Positions 1 to 8,540 of a DNA stretch of 64,000 nt are shown piece by piece. The notes under the pieces were generated by a model that was not told the DNA's origin, ran no database searches, and saw only the letters and a list, made by a program, of their open reading frames with translations. The position numbers and the translations under genes are program-made. Every line of letters starts with the position of its first letter. Within the stretch, counting starts at the first letter, position 1. Source of the DNA: Nesterenkonia sedimenti (GTDB lineage: Bacteria > Actinomycetota > Actinomycetes > Actinomycetales > Micrococcaceae); assembly GCF_012641515.1 (NCBI RefSeq), contig NZ_JABAHY010000002.1, positions 232,840-296,839 of the forward strand. Direction: 5' to 3'.

Positions 1-695
1 GTCTTACCGGGGCAGTCCCCACCGACGGCATTGAGATGTACCCCGGGGGAGACATGTTCGGTGCCCAGCACCTTGTTCTGCGCCTTATCGGCAGTGCAGG
101 TGGTGATGATATCGGCACCGGCCACAGCCTCGGCGGTATCCGTGGCCTGCTGGATGCGGAAGCCCAGTGGCTCCAGGTTTCGGCGTAGTTTTTCGACCGC
201 TTTGGGGTCCACATCGAAGACCCGCAGCTCCTCGATGCCCAGTACAGCCCGGAAGGCCAGGGCCTGGAACTCGGCCTGGGAGCCGGCGCCGATCATCGCC
301 ATTGTGGTCGAATCAGCTCGGGCGAGGTGCTTTGCGGTCAGGGCGGAGGTTGCTGCGGTGCGCAGGGCAGTCAGCAGGGTCATCTCCGCCAGAAAGGTGG
401 GGTAGCCGTTGTCGACATCGGCCAGCACTCCGAATGCGGTGACGGTCTGGAAACCACGGGCCGGGTTGAAGGGATGCCCGTTGACGTATTTGAAGGAGTA
501 GGTCTCGTGGTCCGAGGTGGGCATCAGCTCGATGACGCCGAAGGGAGTGTGGCTGGCCACCCGCGGTGTCTTATCGAACTGTTCCCACCGGGCGAAGTCC
601 TGCTCGAGGTAGTCGACCATCCCGGTCATGATGTTCTCCACGCCCCGGCGCTGAATCCACTGGGCCATACTGCCGACATCGACGAACTGCGTCAT
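1..695 (-). CDS. ocd: Ornithine cyclodeaminase family protein, 3' end outside window
   Basis: The reverse strand reads continuously from an ATG at 695 to the window edge (231 codons), beginning MTQFVDVGSMAQWI. Family hallmarks are the substrate-side segment FKYVNGHPFNP, the LRTAATSAL helix, and the Rossmann segment AMIGAGSQAEFQALAF followed by an acidic residue in RVFDVDP, which fits NAD(H) binding. Members convert ornithine to proline and ammonia, or act on related imines and amino acids, in the cytosol. The start is firm because AAAGGAGG lies 7 nt upstream. An Lrp-type regulator lies upstream in the same direction. The substrate cannot be fixed from a partial protein. Confidence 0.9.
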   Translation of the reverse strand, partial: MTQFVDVGSMAQWIQRRGVENIMTGMVDYLEQDFARWEQFDKTPRVASHTPFGVIELMPTSDHETYSFKYVNGHPFNPARGFQTVTAFGVLADVDNGYPTFLAEMTLLTALRTAATSALTAKHLARADSTTMAMIGAGSQAEFQALAFRAVLGIEELRVFDVDPKAVEKLRRNLEPLGFRIQQATDTAEAVAGADIITTCTADKAQNKVLGTEHVSPGVHLNAVGGDCPGK

Positions 696-773
696 CGGGC
701 CTCCTTTGCTCTGTATCTGCTGGATATCTGGCAGTCAGCCTAGAAACAGCGGTGATCAGGCAAAAGAGGAAAA

Positions 774-843
774 CTGTGCAATGTTGCGCAGAAGCTTGAC
801 AGTTTGATGTGCCCCTGTGGTCAAACTGCAACCTCAGGGGCAC
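774..843. promoter_or_regulatory. Clustered inverted repeats between the Lrp-type gene and ocd
   Basis: Three symmetric elements lie in 70 bp. 774-791 is an imperfect palindrome (CTGTGCAA-TG-TTGCGCAG, one mismatch). 800-807 and 821-828 form CAGTTTGA-N13-TCAAACTG. 809-817 and 835-843 form GTGCCCCTG-N17-CAGGGGCAC, abutting the Lrp-type stop codon. The last could be a terminator stem for that gene. The first two look like operators for an Lrp/AsnC protein controlling ocd. The last two interleave, so they cannot form as hairpins at the same time. Regulatory role is inferred. Confidence 0.5.
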
Positions 844-1275
844 CTAGGCGATGACCGAGCTCAGCAGAACCGAGGTTTCGGAGTTCAGAACCCCTTTGAC
901 GCTGCGGATTCTGCGCAGCACCTGGTCCAATGCCGGGAGGTCCTCACAGGCGATCTCCACTACGAGGTCCCAGGCCCCGTTGGTGGTGTGCAGGGCATGC
1001 AGTTCTGGGAATCCACGTAGTTGGGCGATGGCCTGATCGGTGCTGGTGCCGGCCACCTCGATGAAGGAGATCGCCCGCACCTGAGCAGTATCGGCATCCT
1101 TACGGATCTTGACGGTGAAGCCCATGATCACCCCGGAGGCGGTGAGCTTCTCCAGGCGTGCAGAGACCGTGGTCCGCGAGACCCCCAGCTGCTCGGCCAG
1201 GGTCGCAATGGGAGTCCTGCCGTCCTTCCGCAGGGCAGCGATCAGCTGCCGATCCAGATCAGTGATGCGAGCCAT
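844..1275 (-). CDS. Lrp/AsnC family transcriptional regulator
   Basis: A 143-residue protein of normal Lrp/AsnC length. It has an N-terminal helix-turn-helix (about residues 5-50; LDRQLIAALRKDGRTPIATL, then VSRTTVSARLEKL) and a C-terminal RAM ligand-binding fold (about 65-140; HALHTTNGAWDLVVEI). Such proteins sense amino acids and often control a neighbouring amino-acid gene. Here the neighbour downstream in the same direction is ornithine cyclodeaminase, with palindromes in between. The start at 1275 is supported by a TAGCAT -10 box (1282-1287) exactly 6 nt upstream, which implies a leaderless mRNA. The effector is not known; ornithine, arginine or another amino acid is a guess from context. 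Confidence 0.9.
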   Translation of the reverse strand: MARITDLDRQLIAALRKDGRTPIATLAEQLGVSRTTVSARLEKLTASGVIMGFTVKIRKDADTAQVRAISFIEVAGTSTDQAIAQLRGFPELHALHTTNGAWDLVVEIACEDLPALDQVLRRIRSVKGVLNSETSVLLSSVIA

Positions 1276-1281
1276 AACCCC

Positions 1282-1287
1282 ATGCTA
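1282..1287 (-). promoter_or_regulatory. Leaderless -10 box of the Lrp-type regulator
   Basis: TAGCAT on the reverse strand ends 6 nt before the ATG at 1275, so transcription would begin at or next to the start codon. No Shine-Dalgarno sequence is present. The same arrangement recurs at other genes in this window. Confidence 0.6.
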
Positions 1288-1303
1288 GCCGGGGCTAGTC
1301 GGC

Positions 1304-2434
1304 TCAGTTCTCCGACTTCAGGGCCTGGCTGAGCTTGACCCGCTGACCGGTGTGCAGCAGCGCACCGGAGTAGATCCGGGCGGCCAGAGCCATCACCAGC
1401 ACGGTGGTTATCACCAGGATTCCCATGGACAGCAGTGGTTCGAACCAGGCTGTGCTGCCGTCGAAGAGCCGTACCGACATGGCCACAGGCGAAGTGAAGG
1501 GCACATAGGAGGCTACGGTCATCACGAGATCATTATTGAGGCCAAAGAGAGCCACAATATAGGGGGCCATCACCAGCATCATCGCCGGGGTCATCACTGA
1601 GCCGGAGTCCTCCTGACGAGAAACCAGGGAGGCCGTGGCTGCGAAGACCGAGGCCACCAGCAGGAACCCGGGGATGAAGAACACCAGGAACCAGGCCATG
1701 GGCCAGGTGAGCATCTCCAGGTATTCCAGTTGGCCGGAGACCGCCATGCCGACCACTGAAGCAACTGCCATTGTGAGGAACTGCCCCAGGGCCACGATGG
1801 AGTTGCCGAGGATCTTCCCAGCCAGCAGCGCCTTGGCGGAAATGGCCGAGAGCAGGATCTCAACAATCCGGTTCTGCTTCTCCTGGATGGTGTTCTGCAT
1901 GATGATCATGCCCGACCCCATGGCCACGAGCATATAGATCAGGCCGAATGCCATGGCGACGAAGTACAGGATGTCACTGTCCTCGGCGTCGCCGTCGAGG
2001 ACATCCATAGTTGGCATCACCGAGAGGTTCTGCGCCTCGGTCATCGGGAGCTCGTCCAGACCGATGAGCTGGATTTGGATATAGGACTCTTCATCGAAAG
2101 CGGCGATGACGTCCACATCGCCATCCTGAAGCAGCTGCTCAGCCTCATCCATCGATCCGGCCTGGGTGACCTCGAAGTTGGTCTCCTCCAGCATCTGCTG
2201 GTGCTCAGCCGGCAGTTCCACGGCAGCCACCGGTACCTCGTCCTCGTCATCACCACCCATGAAGCCCAGGGCGATGAAACCGCCGATGATCAGCACCACC
2301 GTAACCAAAGTGGAGATCACAAACGGCTTCGACCTCACCTGAGTGTGGATTTCCCGGCCGGCAACGAGGCGGGCTGCTGCCGTGGTACTCAGCGGCGATT
2401 GGGGGGCGTTAGTTTCCTGGCTCTCGACGCTCAC
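1304..2434 (-). CDS. ABC-2 type exporter permease (NatB-like)
   Basis: A 376-residue membrane protein. It has one N-terminal transmembrane segment (about 36-58), a long acidic extracytoplasmic region (about 60-155), and then five or six C-terminal membrane segments. The segment NTIQEKQNRIVEILLSAIS is the hallmark loop of ABC-2 family permeases. It pairs with the ATPase encoded immediately upstream; the genes overlap by four bases (GTGA), so they are co-translated. NatAB-type exporters remove Na+ or hydrophobic compounds, but the cargo cannot be read from sequence. The start is GTG at 2434. Confidence 0.9.
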   Translation of the reverse strand: MSVESQETNAPQSPLSTTAAARLVAGREIHTQVRSKPFVISTLVTVVLIIGGFIALGFMGGDDEDEVPVAAVELPAEHQQMLEETNFEVTQAGSMDEAEQLLQDGDVDVIAAFDEESYIQIQLIGLDELPMTEAQNLSVMPTMDVLDGDAEDSDILYFVAMAFGLIYMLVAMGSGMIIMQNTIQEKQNRIVEILLSAISAKALLAGKILGNSIVALGQFLTMAVASVVGMAVSGQLEYLEMLTWPMAWFLVFFIPGFLLVASVFAATASLVSRQEDSGSVMTPAMMLVMAPYIVALFGLNNDLVMTVASYVPFTSPVAMSVRLFDGSTAWFEPLLSMGILVITTVLVMALAARIYSGALLHTGQRVKLSQALKSEN

Positions 2435-3339
2435 GCGGCAGCCTCCTCATCAGTCTTATCGGCGGTGAACTCACGGAAAATCTCACTGAGATTCGGCAGG
2501 ATCGGAGAGAAGCTCTTCACGGTCCCGCGCTTGACCGCCTCGGTCAGCACAGCATGGGCCTGGGACTCCTCGGACTGAAAGAGCACCCGCTCGGGAGTGA
2601 TCTCATCGATCAGAACACCCGGCTGAGTCTGCACCCAGCTGAGATCCGCATCGGAGGTGAGCTCATAGCGCAGGGAGCCGTGACGGCGTCGGAGGTCCTC
2701 GCGTCCACCGGCGTCCAGAATCTTGCCGTCACCGATGATCACCAGCTCATTGCAGAGCCGTTCCACCACATCCAGCTGGTGGGAGCTGAACAGTACGGTG
2801 GCACCTGCATCGGCCCGTTCAGTGAGCACCTGGAGCACCTGATCCACCGCATGGGGGTCAAGACCGGAGAAGGGCTCATCCAGAATCAGCACGTCCGGCT
2901 CATGGACCAGGGCAGCAGCAATCTGCACCCGCTGCTGGTTACCGGTGGAGAGGGTCTCCAGGGCATCCGTCAGCCGATCCTTCAGCCCCAGGCTGACCAG
3001 GAGGTTCTCAGCCCGCTGGGTGGCATCCTCCTTGCTGAAGCCGTGCAGCCGGGCCAAATAGGTGATCTGTTCGGCGATCTTCATCTTCGGATAGAGTCCG
3101 CGCTCTGCCGGCATGTAGCCGAATCGGGAGCGGGAGGTGGCGGTCAGCGGGGAACCATCGAGGGTGATCGTTCCGGAATCGCTGGCGAGAACACCGAGGA
3201 TGATCCGCATGGTGGTTGTCTTACCGGCACCGTTACCGCCGACGAAGCCGGTGAGCTGGCCGGGGCGGGCGGAGAATGAGACATCGTGCAATACCTGCTT
3301 GCCGGAGAATGACCGGCAGATGTCGTGCAGTTGAAGCAT
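2431..3339 (-). CDS. ABC exporter ATP-binding protein (NatA-like)
   Basis: A 302-residue ATPase. Walker A is GGNGAGKTT (about residue 34), the signature is LSTGNQQRVQ (about 130), Walker B is VLILDEPFSG (about 150), and the switch histidine lies in LFSSHQLD. The C-terminal extension after residue 215 is typical of DUF4162-type NatA proteins. It energises the permease encoded by the next gene, with which it overlaps by 4 nt. The ATG at 3339 is preceded by a GGAGG-like ribosome site about 9 nt upstream. Together they form a two-gene half-transporter operon. Confidence 0.93.
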   Translation of the reverse strand: MLQLHDICRSFSGKQVLHDVSFSARPGQLTGFVGGNGAGKTTTMRIILGVLASDSGTITLDGSPLTATSRSRFGYMPAERGLYPKMKIAEQITYLARLHGFSKEDATQRAENLLVSLGLKDRLTDALETLSTGNQQRVQIAAALVHEPDVLILDEPFSGLDPHAVDQVLQVLTERADAGATVLFSSHQLDVVERLCNELVIIGDGKILDAGGREDLRRRHGSLRYELTSDADLSWVQTQPGVLIDEITPERVLFQSEESQAHAVLTEAVKRGTVKSFSPILPNLSEIFREFTADKTDEEAAA

Positions 3340-3421
3340 GTGGTGGTCGCCCCTCCGTATAGGGAAGCTGTTTCAGCCTTCTGTTCTGTATCCGTGAAAA
3401 CTTTACCGGTATGGAAAAGTC

Positions 3422-3458
3422 GATGACATCATCCTCAGGGTGTATTCGGTATGTCATC
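3422..3458. promoter_or_regulatory. 8-bp inverted repeat upstream of the ABC exporter
   Basis: GATGACAT (3422-3429) and ATGTCATC (3451-3458) form a perfect inverted repeat in the 221-bp space between the divergent exporter operon and flavodoxin gene. It may be an operator for either unit. No regulator gene lies next to it. Confidence 0.35.
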
Positions 3459-3560
3459 CCTAAGGAGTGCCTGTGGCAGTGCGCCAACAGCGGCACAATT
3501 CGATAGGCTCATACCAATAGTCATGTACACCCAAGGCACAGGCGAAAGGCGTGTGAACCT

Positions 3561-4037
3561 ATGACCACCATGGTCGTCGTCGCGAGTAAGCACGGTTCAA
3601 CCAGGGAAATCGGCGAGCGGATCGCCTCCACTCTCTCGGCGCGCGGGGTCAAGGCCCACGTCAAGGAAGTCGACGAAGCCGGTGACTGGCTCTACGAGAC
3701 CGACAACGTAGTGGTCGGAATGCCCGTCTACCGGCAGAAGCTGCTGGGCGAGGGGCCTCTGTTCCTGGAGAGCCACCGCACTGAGCTCAGCGGTAAACCC
3801 CTGTTCCTCTTCGCCGTCGGCGGTGGGCCCAGCCTGGATCAGAAGCTGGTGGATGAACTCCGCCGCTTCCCTCACCGAGAGCTGGCCTATTTCCGCGGCG
3901 CCATGGACGCTGAGAAGCTCAGCTTCCTCGAGAAGCTCCAGCTGAAGGTCGCCAAGGCTCCCAAGGACGCTGACTTCCGTGACTGGCCCGCCATCGAGCA
4001 CTGGGCTCACGGGCTGCTGGCCTACGGCATCAGCTGA
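3561..4037 (+). CDS. Flavodoxin domain protein (HemG/protoporphyrinogen-oxidase-like)
   Basis: A 158-residue flavodoxin-fold protein. The FMN phosphate loop is at the N-terminus ([18 protein letters not shown]) and the second flavin loop is [10 protein letters not shown]. Length and layout match actinobacterial flavodoxins related to menaquinone-dependent protoporphyrinogen oxidase HemG. The protein should be a cytosolic FMN carrier; the redox partner is unknown. The start at 3561 is chosen because the beta-1 strand begins directly there; an ATG three codons downstream is also possible. It converges with, and overlaps by 8 bp, the decayed symporter gene. Confidence 0.85.
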   Translation: MTTMVVVASKHGSTREIGERIASTLSARGVKAHVKEVDEAGDWLYETDNVVVGMPVYRQKLLGEGPLFLESHRTELSGKPLFLFAVGGGPSLDQKLVDELRRFPHRELAYFRGAMDAEKLSFLEKLQLKVAKAPKDADFRDWPAIEHWAHGLLAYGIS

Positions 4038-4563
4038 CCGCCGCTGGCCGCTCCGGTGGCGGTGAATCGGAGTCGGAATCCCCGTCGTCGAGCATTCCGG
4101 GCTCTGTCTTAGCGACGACTCGGGTGCAGGTGAGATCACCGGTTACGTTGACCATAGTCCGGCCCATATCCAGTAGGGCATCAATTCCGGCGATCAGGGC
4201 GACCGGAGCCATGGGAAGTCCGAGTGCGGTGACGGACATGGTCACCATGATCATGCCGGCACCTGGCACACCGGCAGTGCCGATGGAGGCCAGCACTCCC
4301 ACTAGGGCAATCGTGGCGATCTGGGCCATGGAGAGTTCCATGCCGTCGACATTGGCGACGAAAACCGTGGCGGCCCCCACATAGATCGCGGTGCCGTCCA
4401 TATTCATATTCGCGCCCAGGGGCTGGACCACCGCAATGTCCTCGCCGAAGATCAAACCAGCGACCACCCCTACGACCAGGGCCACGGCCATCTTCCAAAT
4501 CAGCGAGACTTCAAGGTATCTGCGCCACAGCGACTTCTTTGTCTCTGTTTCCTCTGGCGTCAT
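4030..4563 (-). pseudogene. Dicarboxylate/glutamate:cation symporter (DAACS) with internal deletion
   Basis: The reading frame is open for 177 codons, but the protein is a fusion of two ends of a symporter that is normally about 400-450 residues. Residues 1-50 are the first membrane segment ([20 protein letters not shown], ending VVQPLG). The next residues are already the C-terminal family signature [20 protein letters not shown], then HP2/TM8 ([14 protein letters not shown]) and the closing [14 protein letters not shown] helix. About 230-270 central residues are missing, in frame. The junction lies near 4411-4425, at a PLG-type motif found on both sides in intact relatives, which suggests short-homology recombination. 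The product cannot form the transport core. Confidence 0.85.
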
Positions 4564-4720
4564 CTCTTTTTTAACGGCACACGCGAAGTGTGTTCAGTTG
4601 TGCGAGTAATGTGCTCCACCGTATCCAGAACATTCTTTTCAGGCCATACCTTCGAGGTCATTCTTTACCCCGATGAAACATTTGCTCAGCCGCTAACTGT
4701 CGCGGGGCTACGATGGCAGG

Positions 4721-5926
4721 GTGAGCTTCGACGTCGAGAGTTTCCGCAGTCATTTCCCCGCCCTGGAGTCCGGGGTCGCCTTCTTCGATGCCCCAGGTGG
4801 CACCCAGACCCCACGTGTTGTCGGTGAGGCGATCGCCTCGACCCTGACCGGGCCGCTGTCCAACCGGGGCGTACAGTCAATTTCCGAGCGCAATGCCGAA
4901 GGTGCTGTCGCAGATTTCCGCAGCGCCTATGCCGATCTCCTCGGTGCCGACCCCCGCGGAGTCGTCTATGGCCGCAGCGCGACTCAACTGGCCTATGACT
5001 TCTCCCGACATCTGGTCAAGAACTGGGGGCCAGAGGATGAAGTGGTGGTCACCCGGCTGGATCACGATTCCAATGTTCGGCCCTGGGTTCAGGCGGCAGA
5101 ACACAGTGGAGCGACCCTGAAGTGGATCGACCTCGATCCCAATACCGGGGAGCTGGAGACCTCCGCGCTGGATGATCTCATCACCGAGCGGACCCGCCTG
5201 CTGGCGGTGACCGCCGCATCGAACCTCATCGGCACTATGCCTGATATTCCTTCCCTTGCCGCAGCGGCCCATCAGCACGGCGCGCTGGTCTACGTTGACG
5301 GGGTCCACTACACCGCCCACCACCTGGTGGATATGGCTGAGCTCGGCGCTGATTTCTACGTCTGCTCCCCGTATAAATTTTTGGGCCCGCACTGCGCGGT
5401 GCTGGCCGCAGCCCCGGAACTGTTGGGGAGTATCCAGCCGGATAAGCTGGTGCCCTCGACCAATGATGTCCCGGAGCGATTCGAATTCGGCACCCTACCC
5501 TATGAGATCATGGCTGGAGCCACCGCGGCAGTGGATTTCATCGCCGATGCCGCAGGTGCCCAGGGCAGCCGTCGGGAGCGACTTATGGCCTCCCATGCAG
5601 CGATCGCTGAGCATGAGCGGGCCCTGGCTGAACGGATCGAATCCACTCTCCGGCGCGACTTCGGCGATAGAGTCGTCATCCACTCACGGGCCGCTCGGCG
5701 TACTCCCACCTTGCTGCTGACCTTCCCCGGGCGCAGCAGCGCTGAAGTGTCCCGGGCTCTGTATGAGAAGGGCGTGCATGTGCCCGCAGGCAGCTTCTAC
5801 GCCTATGAATCCTTCCAACGGCTCAACGTTGAGGACGAGGGTGGCCTGCGGATCGGGGTGGCACCCTATACCAACGACGAGGACGTCGACCGGCTGCTTT
5901 CGGCATTATCCGAAGCGCTGGCCTGA
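4721..5926 (+). CDS. Cysteine desulfurase-like aminotransferase class V protein
   Basis: A 401-residue PLP enzyme of the SufS/NifS-like (class V) family. The probable PLP lysine is in SPYKFLGPH (about residue 224), preceded by the aspartate motif VYVDGVHYTAHH. It belongs to the subgroup often annotated as cysteine desulfurase-like and is not linked to suf or isc genes here, so its substrate is uncertain. The GTG start is supported by a TACGAT -10 box (4709-4714) 6 nt upstream, a leaderless arrangement. Its 3' end overlaps the convergent MMPL gene by 61 bp. Confidence 0.85.
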   Translation: MSFDVESFRSHFPALESGVAFFDAPGGTQTPRVVGEAIASTLTGPLSNRGVQSISERNAEGAVADFRSAYADLLGADPRGVVYGRSATQLAYDFSRHLVKNWGPEDEVVVTRLDHDSNVRPWVQAAEHSGATLKWIDLDPNTGELETSALDDLITERTRLLAVTAASNLIGTMPDIPSLAAAAHQHGALVYVDGVHYTAHHLVDMAELGADFYVCSPYKFLGPHCAVLAAAPELLGSIQPDKLVPSTNDVPERFEFGTLPYEIMAGATAAVDFIADAAGAQGSRRERLMASHAAIAEHERALAERIESTLRRDFGDRVVIHSRAARRTPTLLLTFPGRSSAEVSRALYEKGVHVPAGSFYAYESFQRLNVEDEGGLRIGVAPYTNDEDVDRLLSALSEALA

Positions 5927-8028
5927 GCCCGGCTCATCCGGGAGGGCCACCAGATCTTCTGGCCGATATCAGCACAGAGGGCTGGAACCTGCAGTGTGCG
6001 CACGATGAAGGTATCGATCAGGATGCCGACGGCGACCAGGAAGGCCAGCTGCACCATGAACATAATGGGCAGCACCGCCAGGGCGGCGAAGGTCGCAGCC
6101 AGCACAACACCGGCTGAGGTGATCACCCCACCGGTGACCACCAGGGAGCGCAGTGTGCCCTCGGTAGCCCCATGTTTCGGGGTCTCCTCTCTCGCCCGGG
6201 TCATCAGGAAGATGTTGTAGTCCACGCCCAGGGCCACCAGGAACATGAACCCATAGAGCGGCACCGAGGGATCGGCCCCGGGGAAGTCGAAGAGGTGGTT
6301 GAAAACCAGCGCTGAGATGCCCAGGGCTGCCAGATAGGACAGAACCGTGGTGGCCACCAGGATCAGCGGTGTCACCACCGATCGCAGCAGCATCACCAGG
6401 ATCGCAGTGATCACCAGCAGTACCAGGGGCACGATCACCATCAGATCCCGCTGTGCGGTGTCATTGGTGTCCAACTGGGTGGCGGTGGTGCCTCCGACCA
6501 GGGTCTCCCCATTGAGATCGGCAAGTTCGGCGCGCAGATCCCGAACAGTCTCCTCGGCCTCCAGGGAGTCACCGGCATGGTCCAAGGTCACCGAGATCTG
6601 CATCCACCCATCGAGCTGATGGGCATCCTGCGGCTCGGCGGCGGGGGCATTATTCTCATCGACCAGATAAGCATTGGCCACCCCCTCTGTTCCACTGACC
6701 GTCTCCAGCGCCTGGGAGGCCTCCTCAGCCTCGATGAAGACACTGCTGGGCGCACCGGTGCCGGCGTCGAAGTGTTCTTCCAGCAACGCCTGGCCGGACT
6801 GAGTCTCAGTCTCGGCCAGAACCAGATCGGTCTGCGGGACACCATGGGCCTTCAGCTGCGTGACACCGGCTGCGGCCACCAGCAGCAGGAGGGTGACCAC
6901 CAGCCATACCTGGCGGGGGCGGCGCCGGACCACCCCGGCGATACCTCGCCAGAGCCGGAACTGGGAGCTGGAGGTATCGGTATTGGCCTGGGGGACCTTC
7001 GGCCAGAAGGCGGGGCGACCGATCAGGGCCAGCAGCGCTGGCAGGAAGGTCAGGGTGGCCAACATTGCGAAGACGATGCCGGTGCTGGCCACCGGGCCCA
7101 GCGCCTGATTGGAGCTGAGATCGGAGAACAGCAGACACAGCATGGCTGCGGCCACGGTGCCACCGGAGGCGAGGATGGGTGGGGTAGACCGGCGCACTGC
7201 GGTGAACAGCGCTGTGTGACGGCTCTGGGTATGGGCCAGTTCCTCGCGATACCGGGCCACCAACAACAGTGAATAGTCGGTGGCCGCTCCGATGACCAGA
7301 ATGGAGAGAATGCCCTGGGTCTGATCATCCAGCACGATCCAGCCTTGCTGAGCCATGGCCCAGATGACAGTGATGGCCGCGCACAGGGCGCCGATGGCCG
7401 AAAGTAGAACCAGCACCGGCAGCAGCACAGATCGGTAGACCGCGATCAGGATCAGGAAGACCGCGACGACGGCGACCAACAACAGGACCCCGTCGATCCC
7501 TGCGAAAGCTTCGGCGAAATCCCCCGACAGGGCCGCCGGTCCGGTCACATAGGCCAGCCACTGCTGATCATCGAAGCTCTCAGCAACCAGGCTGCGCAGC
7601 TCATCGAGGGCGCCGTTCTCAGTGCTCTCCTCCTCCAGGAGAACCAGAATCTGGAGGGCTGCACCGTCCTCTGCAGGCTGCGGCGGGATGACTTCAACGA
7701 CCCCCGAGAGTCCGGAGACTTCCTCGGCGAGCTCCTCCGCCTCTGCCATTCCGGCTGAAGGAAGTTCCTCGCCATCGGAGGTTGCGGCAACGATAGTGGC
7801 CGGGACCGCGTCCTCCTCGGTGAACTGTTCCTGCAGTTCCATGGCACGGGTGGATTCAGCCTCCACCGGCAGGAATGCGGCCTGATCACTGGTGGTGACC
7901 TCGGAGAGGTTGCCGAAGGTCTGGCCTCCCCAGGAGGTCCAGGCCAGCCAGAGCAGAACCAGAACTGCTGGGATGAGGATCCGTCCGCGGCGGACTCGGC
8001 GGCGAGTGTCCTGCTTGGTTGAGTTCAT
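5866..8028 (-). CDS. MMPL/RND family membrane transporter
   Basis: A 720-residue protein with the duplicated MMPL layout: a membrane segment (about 17-35), a large external loop (about 45-170), five or six membrane helices, a second helix and loop, then the final helix group. The proton-relay motifs ATDYSLLLVARYREE and GVDYNIFLMTRAREE occur in the two halves, as in MmpL3-type proteins. These proteins export lipids, siderophores or drugs using the proton gradient. The cargo here is unknown. The ATG at 8028 has AAGGAC 8-9 nt upstream. The gene is single, and its tail overlaps the convergent desulfurase-like gene. Confidence 0.92.
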   Translation of the reverse strand: MNSTKQDTRRRVRRGRILIPAVLVLLWLAWTSWGGQTFGNLSEVTTSDQAAFLPVEAESTRAMELQEQFTEEDAVPATIVAATSDGEELPSAGMAEAEELAEEVSGLSGVVEVIPPQPAEDGAALQILVLLEEESTENGALDELRSLVAESFDDQQWLAYVTGPAALSGDFAEAFAGIDGVLLLVAVVAVFLILIAVYRSVLLPVLVLLSAIGALCAAITVIWAMAQQGWIVLDDQTQGILSILVIGAATDYSLLLVARYREELAHTQSRHTALFTAVRRSTPPILASGGTVAAAMLCLLFSDLSSNQALGPVASTGIVFAMLATLTFLPALLALIGRPAFWPKVPQANTDTSSSQFRLWRGIAGVVRRRPRQVWLVVTLLLLVAAAGVTQLKAHGVPQTDLVLAETETQSGQALLEEHFDAGTGAPSSVFIEAEEASQALETVSGTEGVANAYLVDENNAPAAEPQDAHQLDGWMQISVTLDHAGDSLEAEETVRDLRAELADLNGETLVGGTTATQLDTNDTAQRDLMVIVPLVLLVITAILVMLLRSVVTPLILVATTVLSYLAALGISALVFNHLFDFPGADPSVPLYGFMFLVALGVDYNIFLMTRAREETPKHGATEGTLRSLVVTGGVITSAGVVLAATFAALAVLPIMFMVQLAFLVAVGILIDTFIVRTLQVPALCADIGQKIWWPSRMSRAQASASDNAESSRSTSSSLV

Positions 8029-8079
8029 TGAGGGGTGTCCTTGCTGTAGACAGCCAGACTAGCCGGTTCCGGGCTGATG

Positions 8080-8092
8080 AGGGGATTCCCCT
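8080..8092. promoter_or_regulatory. Palindrome between the MMPL and VOC genes
   Basis: AGGGG-ATT-CCCCT is a perfect 5-bp-arm palindrome in the 95-bp divergent intergenic space. It overlaps the region expected to hold the VOC gene promoter (TACGTT at 8110-8115). A regulator-binding role is possible but unproven. Confidence 0.3.
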
Positions 8093-8123
8093 AGCCATGA
8101 AACAGACTGTACGTTTCGAAGCC

Positions 8124-8474
8124 ATGGAGATAACGCGACAGACCATTGTCTTCGACGCAGCCGATATCGACGCCGAGGCCGACTTCTGGTCTGGGGTTTT
8201 CAACGGACGGGCCGAAGGTGACCATCACTGGCAGGTGGTCCGGTGCTCTGATGGAAGCATCCCGGTTGGAGTCCAGTTTGCCCCGGATCATAAGCCGGTG
8301 AACTGGCCGGATAACCCGGTACGCAGTCATATGGACCTCTGGGTCACTGATATCCGTGCCGCCCACGCCAAAGTCTTGGGCCTCGGTGCTGAGATCATCC
8401 AGTTGGCCGAGGGAGAGCAGAACTTCAATGTCTACGCTGACCCCTCAGGGCATCCGTTCTGCCTCTGCTGGTGA
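8124..8474 (+). CDS. VOC (glyoxalase-fold) family protein
   Basis: A 116-residue single-domain vicinal-oxygen-chelate protein. It starts MEITRQTIVFDAADI and contains VGVQFAPDHKPVNWPDN, RSHMDLWVTDI and a final DPSGHPFCLCW, typical of the glyoxalase-like subgroup in actinobacteria. The open frame extends to 8019, but family alignment and a TACGTT box 8 nt upstream favour the ATG at 8124. The reaction is not known. It is divergent from the exporter gene. Confidence 0.8.
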   Translation: MEITRQTIVFDAADIDAEADFWSGVFNGRAEGDHHWQVVRCSDGSIPVGVQFAPDHKPVNWPDNPVRSHMDLWVTDIRAAHAKVLGLGAEIIQLAEGEQNFNVYADPSGHPFCLCW

Positions 8475-8510
8475 GCGGTAGCTGTGCTTCGGCCTAACTA
8501 GGGGTAGAAT

Positions 8511-8540
8511 TATAGGTGTAGTTGGTAGAAAGGTGCACCT
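8511..8540 (+). promoter_or_regulatory. vapBC promoter/operator with AGGTGCACCT palindrome
   Basis: A perfect 10-bp palindrome AGGTGCACCT (8531-8540) abuts the vapB ATG, and a half site AGGTGTA lies 17 bp upstream (8514-8520). TAGAAT (8505-8510) or TATAGG (8511-8516) could be the -10 box. VapB proteins usually repress their own promoter through such palindromes. Confidence 0.5.

Noticed and set aside
8019..8123. Longer VOC protein starting at 8019 or 8097
   Set aside because: These starts have no ribosome site or leaderless box, and the added residues do not resemble the family; 8019 would also overlap the MMPL start.
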